DNA of 64,000 nucleotides from Malania oleifera. Taxonomy: Eukaryota; Streptophyta; Magnoliopsida; Santalales; Ximeniaceae. This document shows positions 46,082 to 56,541 of this stretch, one piece after another; position 1 is the first letter of the stretch; each line of letters begins with the position of its first letter. The translations under genes were made by a program, and so were the position numbers. The notes beneath the pieces were generated by a model. That model saw only the letters and a program-made list of their open reading frames with translations, ran no database searches and was not told where the DNA came from. The DNA is taken from the NCBI RefSeq assembly GCF_029873635.1, contig NC_080425.1, positions 38,815,390 to 38,879,389 of the forward strand. The letters are read 5' to 3'.

Positions 46082-46181
46082 AAAAGATTCATGTAATCGA
46101 TCCAGCCTACTAGGATTTAAGGTTTGGTTGTTTTTTATTATTATTGTTGGTGGTGGTGGTGGTGGTGGTGGTGGTGGTGTT
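46082..46181 (+). repeat. RTE LINE tail with expanded GGT microsatellite
   Basis: TTCATGTAATCGATCCAGCC then TACTAGGATTTAAGGTTTGG is a diverged RTE 3' end. Its TTG-type tail continues into about ten GGT units (46148-46178), so the LINE tail seeded the microsatellite. Confidence 0.82.
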
Positions 46182-46714
46182 TTAGACAAAAAGCGGAGCT
46201 TCCAAACTAGTTACTTATAAATAATCTTCAAAAATGAATATTTAATATTGGTTATAATTTTTTTGTCATTTTAATCAAGAGTAAGGCAACAAAGAGTTAG
46301 CAAGAATTAGCTATTTCGAAGTGATCAATTAGTTATGATAGGAATGGGTTAATAAATGATCTTTTGACTCGATTGTCTTGTGTTCTTTCTATTTAGTTTC
46401 CTTCTATTTTTGGATTTTTTCAAGCAAGGACTTAGTGTCCTCCTAATTGTACTTCTTTTTTCTCTCTTTCTTAGTAAATTCCTTTTTTTATATAAAAAAT
46501 TTCATTTTATATAATGAATGACAAAAAAAAGGGAATGCAATGGAAGCACAAGGAGTCATTCAACTAAAATCTCTATTGGTGAAAAACTCAACTCAGTATG
46601 CATAGGTGTATGGCTTAGTGGATAGTACCCAAAAAAAAAAAGTGCAAGTGAATAAAAGGAATGACTTTGCATTATTAGCTAGAAACAACTTTCACGGGCA
46701 AACTGTAGACCTTA
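46182..46714. other. intergenic, probable L1 3' end debris
   Basis: 46370-46500 has the look of a plant L1 3' UTR (GCAAGGACTTAGTGTCCTCC, then TTCTTAGTAAATTCC). No other feature seen. Confidence 0.4.
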
Positions 46715-48716
46715 TGGGTCATACCCTATTTTGATTATGACAAATATTTTGATATTTAATATCTATCAAGTTTGTGTGCAAGATAATACTAGCAAGATCA
46801 TATTGATGACATGCAACAACTTGAAGAAGAATGAAGATTCTAGCATATTTAATTGTTGTATTTTCATATTCAGGCCTGTAATATTTAAATTCAAAAAAGT
46901 CTGTAATAATTTGCATATCATGCATGTAAGACTATAAACTCAAGACCTTAGGGATCACCCTTTGGTCGACCGACGCCAGATTTTCTAACCTAAGTAAAAA
47001 GACCTTAAAAAAGATCCTACGTCCTTGCACTAACACTTAGAAAAGTCCTCAAAATCACATATACTATCAGGGGAAACTTTTAATTTAAATTTGGACTGAA
47101 ATGCACATTTTTAGTGTTCAGTCGACCGGACCCTAACGCACATAGACCTTCGGTCGACTGAACCTCCCTAGGGTCAAAGGTTTGAACCTTCGATTGACCG
47201 ACTACAAAATGAGCTGCAATGCGCTAGTCGACTGAACGCACCTGTGGGAAGCCCCAACTCCTTGGTCGACCAAACTTGAAGAAGAAAAATGGCCCGGTCG
47301 ACCAAATGTTCAACGTTAGTCAACCGAACTTGGCCTGGTCGACCGAACCTCGGAGGTTTTAAAATTGCCTCAAGACCAATCGACCGAAGTCACAATTCAA
47401 AAATGTCTCGGTCGACCGAACCTAGCAATTGGGTCGACTGAACCTTAAGTACAGTCAACTGAACCTTTCGAGTTGGTCCAAATTTTATCATTGTTAAATT
47501 GGGTTAATTTTTGCTAAACACAATTAATCTTTTTCCAAAATTCCAAGCGTGTCTCTAATGGCTATAATTTACCCCTTGCTTATATATACGTCCTCATTTG
47601 TTCAATTAAGGGGTGATTAGCACTTTTGATTAAACAAAAATTCTCTAATTTTTTCCTAGACCATTCCTCAAGCTTAAAGCCTATATACTCTCATACTACT
47701 TCCCTTTTGCTAATCCAAGCCTTGTGAGAGTACCTAGAGAAATTATACTTCATTCCACTGTGCTTAAAACTCTCATTATATTATTTGTTGATTAATTTTG
47801 ATATTGAGAGTTAAACATAAGTTTTCCCACTGATTTAATCTAATAAATCTTATGTGGGGAAAACTTAGTGCTTGTGGGTCTTTGCATTGATATTGTAAGA
47901 TACCTTAGCCCATATTTTTCTATGTACAAAAATATTTTACAAGTTTGATTTCAAACAACTCTTGTGTTTACTATATTGAGAAAATATTGTTGAATTTGTT
48001 TGAACATTATTGCTTGCATCTTTGAAACACTAATCTGACATTGAGATTTGGTATACTTGGTTTTCAAAGAATAGCTTGTTTGAACACTCTTGTGCATATT
48101 TGAGATTATATATTATACTGAGTGTTGCTTGCACATATACACCCTTGAGCTTATAGTTCCTACATTATTGGTGTGCATTGATTATATTATGCGTAGTGGT
48201 ACATATCTACTTGTGTAAGAAGCATTTTCATGTATGTAAATTATTCATATATTTTGTATTCCAGTCATGGGTCTAAAGGGGGAGACTAGCCTTATTGAAT
48301 AGTCTTGAATTGGTTTAGACCTGGTTAGGAAAGATAGGTGCTCCATCCTAATAAGATGCGGTTATAGGTTGAGGTCAGACCCGTGAATTAACTTGGTTGC
48401 AACCAGTGCCGCTCCACCCGTTAAGTGAGTAATAGTGGTAATCCTTGGGCTTGCAAGCTGAGGCGGGAACGCACGCAATATTGGCTGAACCTCGATAATA
48501 TATCATGTGTCTATTTTACATTATCGCAATTTATTTACCACACGTGTATGTTATATTGTGAATGCTACGCATGATTTAATTTCCGCACGTTATATTTATC
48601 TGGGCATTTGGAATTGTATAGACAAACCCTAGGTTGTGGGTATATTGTTGTTATTTGGTTTAACTGAGGAAGAAATTTTAAATACCCAATTTACCTCCCC
48701 TCTTGGGAATACACCA
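46715..48716 (+). mobile_element. Sirevirus-like solo LTR with GTCGAC repeat array
   Basis: About 2.0 kb, probably from TGGGTCATACCCTATTTTGA to CTCTTGGGAATACACCA. It shares the GTGCCGCTCCACCCGTTAAG and AAGCTGAGGCGGGAACGC blocks with the minus-strand LTRs at 20874-22790. No internal region adjoins it. The target duplication is unresolved (CTTA versus TTTA). Confidence 0.72.
46963..47470. repeat. array of about 13 GGTCGACCGAAC-type motifs
   Basis: Motifs near 46964, 47119, 47151, 47191, 47225, 47262, 47294, 47315, 47335, 47375, 47409, 47431 and 47452, all built on self-complementary GGTCGACC/GTCGAC with GAAC following. Spacing is irregular (about 20-150 bp), so this is not a simple tandem array. 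Confidence 0.85.
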
Positions 48717-48735
48717 TTTATAACACAAACAGTGA

Positions 48736-48960
48736 CAGTATTTTCACAACTTTCATACACAGTTGTATACAATCACACTACATCGAACTTGTGTAAAAAA
48801 TTCGGTTGTCTCCTCTTAAAATCGAGTATACCCATCCATGCTTGCACCTGTTCAAAGAAAACCATTTTCATCGACAATCAATCATAGTGTTTTCACAACT
48901 TTGATACTTAGTTGTATACATTCATACTACATCGAACTTATGTAAAAAAAATTCAGCAGT
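48736..48960. repeat. two related copies of a 70-bp unit
   Basis: TTTTCACAACTTTCATACAC at 48740 and TTTTCACAACTTTGATACTT at about 48890 begin two copies sharing ACTACATCGAACTT and GTGTAAAAAA wording, about 150 bp apart. They lie at the edge of the MULE locus and could be its terminal region, but no inverted partner was found. Confidence 0.6.
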
Positions 48961-49089
48961 GGAAGGAACATCAAATGGACGTAATTGCTCGACTCATCGC
49001 AAAAAATTGTCACACATTTCAAGCACAAAATGCGGGCTTATGTGAAGAAAATGACTGTCTGATTATCCGCATCCACTAGTAAATGACTA

Positions 49090-49600
49090 AACTAATCCTA
49101 CATATATCTTATCTGGATAAGGGAACCAAGTGTCGTAGTGTCAAGATGGCACAACTCCTAACAACCGGTGGCATATACGACGCAGTGCTACTTGTCCTTG
49201 GTCGTCTGCCTCATCGTCTACTGGTCCGCAAGTATGATCAATGGCAGGCCTTCCATCAATGGGCAGTCCAAACAAAATGGCGACATCATGTAATGTGATC
49301 ATCACCTCACCACGCGGTAGGTGGAAGATATGTGTCTCTGGCTTCCAGCGCTCCACGAAGGCCATCACCAAATGCCAATCTAGTGGGACATGGCTGATTC
49401 GGTAGATACCGTAGAATCCAACAATCCGAATCAAAGAAATGATGCGATCAACCACATCAAAGAAGTCCTCTAAAAACTGAATCCACCTTTGGCACTATAA
49501 GGGCTCGGTATAACCTTCAGTCCAAGCTCGGTGAACCGGTGTTGATCAAACAATGTAAGAACTGAATGATCACTTGGCCCTAGATCGATTCTGCAAAAAG
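49090..49600 (-). pseudogene. plant mobile domain (PMD) fragment
   Basis: On the minus strand, GFYGIYRISHVPLDWHLV, FVERWKPETHIFHLPRGEV and ITLHDVAILFGLPIDGRP are the signature of the plant mobile domain (aminotransferase-like PMD), found in MAIN-like genes and often carried by MULEs. The upstream part (DHSVLTLFDQHRF near 49550) is in another frame. It is downstream of the MULE transposase on the same strand. Confidence 0.82.
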
Positions 49601-49743
49601 GAAAAGTTGAATATAGTTACTAACTAAATGAAATAATAGAATGTAATAACATATTCTATATAATTAGGTTTGTCTATATGAACTTCTCGACTATCTTATA
49701 CTGAGTTTCCCGATTTTAATTCGTCCATGGACGACATGATCAC

Positions 49744-49937
49744 TTAATGCGATGAGTCAGATCCATCCCCTAGTAACGTCCTCCTCGGACACCTTGTGCG
49801 GTTATGTCCTTGTTCATAGCATATGTTGCACATGTTCTTCTTCCTACCTTCCCTTACGTCAATCTCATTACGTAGATGTGAACTCTTAGGACAACCTTTG
49901 TGCCAAGCTAACGCAGGATTTGCGTATATTTTTGGGA
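49744..49937 (-). pseudogene. MULE transposase C-terminal zinc knuckle
   Basis: FPKIYANPALAWHKGCPKS and a CCHC knuckle CNICYEQGHNRTRCP close a MuDR-type transposase. Its frame joins the part above 53768 when the LTR insertion is removed (PASS joined to FPKIY). Confidence 0.85.
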
Positions 49938-51110
49938 ATGAGTGTAACACCCCGAACTCTTAAACTCGGGTCCGATGCGTTATACCTGATAATATCTTAA
50001 TAAATCATAATCCATAACATATGCAACGGAAAACATAATCGTAATCTCCATAAACATAGTTCTACAATACCAACATTCCATAATACCAGAGTTTGCTATA
50101 GCCTATCTAGAAATCCATAAAATTTATCCATCACTTGCATTTTCCATAGATACATACATCTCCAACACATTTCAGTATATTCACAACCATTTCTCTCACA
50201 ACATCCTTAAAATATAACGGCATAAAACATAAAACATAAATATTTACATCCCCAAAATAGTATCAACATATACCCTATTTTTAATATTCCTCAAAACTAA
50301 GTACCCTCGAGCTCCCTAAGACCGACCTTGAGGATGTCCTAAAAAAGAAACATTCATATTCGGGTGAGACCCAACTCAGTAAGGGAAGAAGTATACATAT
50401 TAAAACAACATGTGGCTAACATGAGGTAAATATATATCATTTTAATTACATTTGCAAATCATCACATAACATTGAAATCATTTTTTGAACCTAATCAAAC
50501 ATATGCAGAGATTTAGCCCGCAAGATTGCCCGAGGATAGGGGTGATTATCCGCCCATACAAGTAGCACCTCTCTGCTCTGATACTTAGGTAACCCTAAGG
50601 TCACAACTAAAGCATACCAGGGCACTCACCTTACTCAGTAAGCCCTCAAGTGTTAACTTGATCTCATACTCACGCTTTCAACAATAGTTTACCGGCAAAG
50701 GCCCTAAGGATAGGGAAATCTACCCGCCCATACAAGTAGGTTCCTTCCGCCTTAACACGTTATGCAGCTACTGCCACATCTGAAACTACTAGTGCACTCG
50801 CCTTTCTCAGCAAGCCCTCAGGCGAAGAGTTTGCCTCGCCCAATCGTAACATGTTCTACATACATAAATACTTCTAATATCATAATACTTTATTCCTTTC
50901 AGTCATTATTCATTCATACACATATGTTCATGTTCATAGCTTAAACATTGATTTCGTTTCACTTTAAGTGACTCTTTCTCATTTACTTCGTTCACATTTG
51001 TCATTTCATTCCATGATCACTCCATTGTCATTTTATTACATAACATTTTCATTCACTTGCTTCGTACTACAACCACTCTTTAGCCATCATCAGTTAGTCC
51101 ATATAGAAAT

Positions 51111-52297
51111 TGCGATACCCCATGGATGAAAGACTTAAAAAGGATTAGATGTTACTATCCATATCAACAAGGTGCACCTTTCTTTTCGGGAGCTTTCCCA
51201 TAAGAACTTCATAGTTAAGTGTGCTTGGCTTAGAACAATCTTGGAATAGGTGACCACCTGGGAAGTTTTCTCAGGAAGTGTGTGAGTGAGGAAAAAACAC
51301 ACTGAAAAGGGCACATGTTGATTTGTGGGGCCAGTTATTAGTCCGATAAGACCCACCCCCTGTTGTCTGGTCCAGGTGGAAGAGGAGAGACACAATGCTC
51401 CCTAGCAGACCCAGGTTGGGGCGTTACAGGTGATATTAGAGCAAAGGAGTAGTTACCCCCGATCCTCGAGAACTCTCGCTTATGAATGATTGTGGTGAAG
51501 TAAGACTCTCCGCCCGGGGGCTTGTTGAATTGAGGGACGGTGATACGTAACGCCTCAATCTCAGTGAGTGCTCTCATAGGCACCCGTTGTTGCCACGGGC
51601 ACAAGGCCCCTAAGGAAAAGTGAGAACGCCTGAAAGGGGGACATTACATTGTGGTATCAGAGCAAAGGGGTAGTTACCCCCAATCCTCGGGAACTCTTGC
51701 TTATGAATGATTGTGGTGAAGTAAGACTCTCCGCTTGGGGGCTTACTGAATTAAGGGACGGCGATATGTAACGCCTCAATCTTAGTGAGTGCTCTGATAG
51801 GTACCCGTTGTTGCCACGGGCGCAAGGCCCCTAAGGGAAAGTGACAACGCCCGAAAGGGGGGTCGTTACAAATGGTATCAGAGCCAACACCCAGCCGGAA
51901 GTGTGATGAGATTCACATTACCTGGGTTTGGAAATGTGAGTTCACAATAAGGACGTTGCTTTCTATAAGTGGGGGAGAATGTGATACCCCATGGATGAAA
52001 GACTTAAAAAGGATTAGATGTTACTACCCATATCAGTAAGGTGCACCTTTCTTTTTCGGGAGTTTTTCTATAAGAACTTCATAGTTAAGCGTGCTTGGCT
52101 TAAAACAATCTTGGGATGGGTGACCACCTAGGAAGTTTTCTCAAGAAGTATGTGAATGAGGACAAAACACACTGAAAAGGACACGTGTTGATTTGTGAGG
52201 CCAGTCATTAGTCTGATAAGGCCCGCCCCCTGTTGTCTGGTTCAGGTAGAGGAGGAGAGACGCAATGCTCCTGGCAGACCCAGGTTGGGGCGTTATA
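51111..52297 (+). mobile_element. miniature LTR element (TRIM-like), complete
   Basis: 1187 bp; two 318-bp LTRs (51111-51428, 51980-52297) and a perfect target duplication GAAAT at 51106-51110 and 52298-52302. The internal part has no coding. It contains Met-tRNA primer-site-like TGGTATCAGAGC words, a 221-bp module repeated twice, and a polypurine GTGGGGGAGAA just before the 3' LTR. It is nested in the solo gypsy LTR. Confidence 0.93.
51431..51884 (+). repeat. 221-bp primer-site module, two copies plus a third primer-site start
   Basis: Modules start at 51431 (TGATATTAGAGCAAAGG), 51652 (TGGTATCAGAGCAAAGG) and 51873 (TGGTATCAGAGCC), exactly 221 bp apart. Each of the first two contains a TAACGCCTCAATCT block and ends GTTACA-like (CATTACATTG, CGTTACAAA), resembling a partial LTR end plus primer site. 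Confidence 0.9.
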
Positions 52298-53157
52298 GAA
52301 ATGCACTAGAATCTGCTACAGTTAGTCCACATAGAAATGCACTAGAATCAGTTAACATGGCTTTCAACTGTCATACATTTACATGGTTGCATTTAACATA
52401 CACAAGCAACATAGTCCATGTCATATTCTATTCATAATCTTTTACTTACTTAACCTGCATCTCATACATTTAACATATATTTGCACAAAATCTCATGCTA
52501 CACAATTTAACAATAAAATTCATACATATTCCTGCAAAAATAGGTCAACCCATATTTAACATTTATATGATGAAAATACATTTCATTTCTTACATAATTC
52601 CTTAGAAAATTCCTTTCACTTTCATTCGTTTACTTTCACATATACATAGCTATATAAACAACGTTAGGCTCAGAAATCATAATTTTACATGGTTGGCATT
52701 TTATACCCATTTAAAAACATATATACATAAATAACACATAATTCAAACTACGCTGGCAGGATCCTCGAACTGATACCCGCAGTGTTCACTTGGATCCTTA
52801 ATCCAAAAATCTTAACTTAATTAAAATAAATTTCAATTAACTTAAATCTTAAGAAAAATACTTATTTACTATTTCCTAGGCTCCATACAACATTATTCAT
52901 TAAGAAAATCCCAAAATAATTCACTTACCCTGATTTTGGGATGTTTCCCAAACCTCTCAAACCAACTATCAGCTCCTACAGTCTTGCAGAGAACGATCCT
53001 ACGAACCTCGTGGTGGTTCCGGATCATCAAACCGGGTCAAATCCGGCCCGACATCGAAGAGAGAAGGTAGGAAAACAGTTTTTAGAGAGAGAGAGAGAGA
53101 GTGAAGAAGGTTCATGAATTACGCTGAAAAATGAAGAACAACCTATTTATAGACAGG

Positions 53158-53352
53158 GTTTCGTCGACGAGACACATGGATTCGTCGACGAGGCACTGTA
53201 GAGACTTCGTCGATGAGAAGATACCTTTGTCGCTAAAATTCAGAATTTCAAAATATACTCTCTCGAGATTCCTTCGTCGACGAGGAACTGGATTCGTCGA
53301 CGAACTTTAGAAGGACACTCCTCGACGAGGACAAGACATTCGTTGATGAGGT
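53158..53352. repeat. array of TTCGTCGACGAGG-type motifs
   Basis: About eight copies near 53158, 53180, 53206, 53271, 53292, 53319 and 53338, plus a decayed one, each centred on the self-complementary TCGTCGACGA. Inside the solo gypsy LTR, in the part that would be upstream of its transcription start. Confidence 0.85.
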
Positions 53353-53448
53353 CTACTATTCCTTCTAAAAATCCTTTTTTCCCTTTATTATCCATTAATT
53401 CATTTCATTTATTATATATTCTAATTATTTAAATTCCCGAGTCATTAC

Positions 53449-53761
53449 TGTAACGCCCCAACTTGGGTCTGCCAGGGAGCACTGCATCTCTCCTTCTCTA
53501 CCTAGACTAGACAATAGGGGGCAGGCCTTATCGAACTAATGACCCACAAATCAACACGTGTCCTTTTCAATGTGTTTTGTCCTTACTCACACACTTCTTG
53601 AGATAACTTCTCAGGTGGTCACCCATCCCAAGATTGTTCTAAGCCAAACACGCTTAACTATGAAGTTCTTATGGGAAAGCTCCAAAAAAGAAAGGTGTAC
53701 CTTGTTGATATGGGTAGTAACACCTAATCCTTTTTAAGTCTTTCATCCATGGGGTATCACA
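53449..53761 (-). mobile_element. solo LTR of the TRIM-like family
   Basis: 313 bp, the reverse complement of the LTRs at 51111 and 51980, with a perfect target duplication ATTAC at 53444-53448 and 53762-53766. It interrupts the very edge of the large solo LTR. Confidence 0.94.
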
Positions 53762-53772
53762 ATTACAATGAG

Positions 53773-55080
53773 GATGCTGGTCAATAGTCCTCATGCCTAA
53801 ACATGTTAAAATATGTTGCGTATTTCGCATAGTGTTTGGCAATGTTGTAGCATGGGTCAACAAATTTGACAGCGTTCAATCGTGTCTCAGCACATGCAGC
53901 TAACAGGTGGAAGCAGGGAAAGTATAAATCTTGCAACTTCCCACATGAGCATTGGCATCCACTGATGCTCAAAGTTTGAATATTATTTCCTTTATGTGGC
54001 CCTTGTTGCACCATTGTTATGCTAAAGGTACCATTGAATTTGTTAAACGTCGTGACTTGATTTTCAATGGCTTTAAACTTCCCTCTTTCCATGTATAATA
54101 GTATGTGTGGAGTAAATTCATTTTCCTCTAGCACTTGCCTTACGAGCTGCCTCCCATCGGCCATTGAAATAATGTGCATTGTGACAAAAATGTCAGCTAC
54201 ATAAGGGTCGTTATTGACAGACTACGCACTCTTTTAAGAACGGCGTTGAAACACTCGACAAGGCTAATGGTCATATTTCCATACCTTTGTCCACCGTCGT
54301 GGCACTAAGCCCACATATAAGGAGGGATCTGGTCAAAAAATGACTTTGCTAGTTCTCCACCTTCGGCAATTATCCTCTTCATCCACTTGTCAAATTTTCT
54401 AACTTGGTGCTCCTTCCCCACTCACTCTGCCATACACTTTATATTAAAATTTTTGACTTTAGTATTGAAGTTTTTTATCACATTCCGAAGGAAAAATCAG
54501 TGGTGGGCATGTGGTGGTTGTCAATCACGATTTTGTTGCACGATATCCAGGATGCTCACATGCCTATATGATATTAGGCAAATGTCGTCTTTATCAGTAA
54601 CATAATGAAAACAACGTAAAAACCAATTCCATGTGTCAAAGTTTTCCTTTTGGACAATGGTGAATGCAAGGGGAAATATTTACCTATTTGCATTCGGAGA
54701 TGTAGCAATAAGAAGTTTACCTTTATACATCCCATAAAGGTGTGTCCCATCTATTCATATAACAAGTGGGCAATGACGAAAACCCTCAATGGACTCTGCA
54801 AATAACCAAAATACAGATACTAACATTGCAGAATTTTCATATTCTAGAATAGTAGTCCACCTCCGCTTTACAACAGTACTAGGATTGTATGGGCACATCG
54901 CTTCTATACTCTTCGACAAGGTTTGATACGGGATATCCCAATCACCGAAGACTTGAGCAATGACCTTCTATTTGCCCAACCACACCTTTTTATACGATAT
55001 AGAATAGCCGAAGCAACAATTTATGAATTCTTTCAATATAGCAATTGATGTAGACGCATCTCTTACTCACTCTAAAAACG
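53773..55080 (-). pseudogene. MULE (MuDR-type) transposase
   Basis: On the minus strand, a DDE region reads IDGTHLYGMYKGKLLIA near 54770, FPLAFTIVQKENFDTWNWFL near 54660 and a CHDGGQRYGNMT segment near 54290. A SWIM zinc finger (CQCSCGKLQDLYFPCFHLLAAC, CxCx16CxH in part) lies near 53935-53880. Stops and frameshifts are frequent. The C-terminus continues at 49937-49744 beyond the LTR insertion. Confidence 0.9.
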
Positions 55081-55522
55081 TTTAGAGAATGACTCCCAAG
55101 TAGAGGAGTGTCACAAAGTAGTATTAGGGGAGTCCCTAAGTCATTTCCTCAAGGAACAGTTTGTGTCAATCCCAAATTTACCTACTATCAAAAGTAAAGG
55201 AGAATTATGTGCTACTACTAATTACACTGTTATTCACAATGAACTTGGATTTTTGGGCATAACCAAAAATGGTTTGTTCTTCTTTTGTATGAAATGGTAA
55301 AATGAATACTAAGTGAGCTAAAAGAAATTTAAATGCAGCATGTTAATGAACTCGATGTAGAATTGGAAAATAACTATGTAACAAGTTAGGCATCAACATC
55401 ATCTAATCCAACTATTCCCAACAATAAACAAAAAATTATAATATTTATACTCCAAGGGACATTTTTTTCAAACATCTTGTGCACACTTTGAAACTAAGTT
55501 AGGTTCCATTCTATTGATTTTC
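55081..55522. other. repeat-like DNA left of hAT element
   Basis: Unclassified sequence that continues on the far side of the hAT at 60183; the wording near 55085-55150 is LTR-like, but no boundary was established. No coding. Confidence 0.4.
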
Positions 55523-56541
55523 AAAACAACTAGACCTGGCAAAGCGGATCGAGTCGGTTTATCCGTGATGGATAAGGCGGATTATCGGGTGAAAAAATCA
55601 TAATCCATATTTGACTCGTTTAAGTGGCGGATTAGGCGGTGTCGGGTCGGATAATTCATGGCGGATGGGCGGATAATCCGCCATTCTTAAATATAATTTT
55701 ATTAATAATTTATTTTTGTCATAATAATTTAAATTGTATATGATAACTTGCAATTAGTTTGTGTATTAACTTTTTTAGTAACTACATCAATCATTCAATC
55801 ATTTATACTAATTAACAACTCCTAATTCATGCAAGTAAAACTATAAGCAATAAAACATAATAAATTAATCTCAATCCAACTCAAAATAAAAACTCAAACT
55901 GTGTGACTCGTGTGAGTCTAAAATCTAAACATTATAATTGTTCTTACAGCATGTGAGTTTCTTTAAATACAACTATTGTCAAATCGTGTGAATCTCCCAA
56001 AATAAAACAATCAACAAACAAAAAAAAATCTCATTCCATCCTTCAAATAACTTCAAAATCATTTGAATGCCTTGAATTAATTGAAATGCTTTCATTTGTG
56101 ACATCAAAGCTTTCATCTTCTTCTCCTCGTGTGCCTATCATGAAAGAATTCAAAATATAATTTAAGTTATGAATCAAATAACATAAATTGAACTTATTAA
56201 TTAGCATCTCAAAAGTTACAAGTTATCAAATTGGGAAAAAAATTTACAAATAATTTATTCAACACTACAAGTTAAAACAACAAACAAACAATAATTTATT
56301 GACTACATAATTTTCAAAGATAAATAGAAGCACTAGCTGCACAACTTGTGCTAGTGTAGTAATATTCAAATAAAGTCAAATAGAGTAAGATGATACACTA
56401 GATGAGGTACGACCTACTCTTTCAGCTTGAGCAATATCTTCAGCAAGTTCTTCCTTATCTACAAAATCTTCAACTGCATTCAAAATTCAAAATATAAATA
56501 AATAAATAAATATTGCATAATACATAGTAATTATAATATAA

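Larger units (their letters stand above)
49943..53767 (-). mobile_element. solo gypsy-type LTR inserted in MULE transposase
   Basis: Plus-strand edges TGTAACACCCCG (49943) and GTCATTACA (ending 53767, after removing nested DNA). The perfect target duplication ATGAG is at 49938-49942 and 53768-53772. Excluding two nested insertions it is about 2.3 kb. It shares blocks with 36350-38980 (ATATTCGGGTGAGACCCAAC, ACTTGTATGGGCG). No internal region, hence a solo LTR. Confidence 0.9.
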
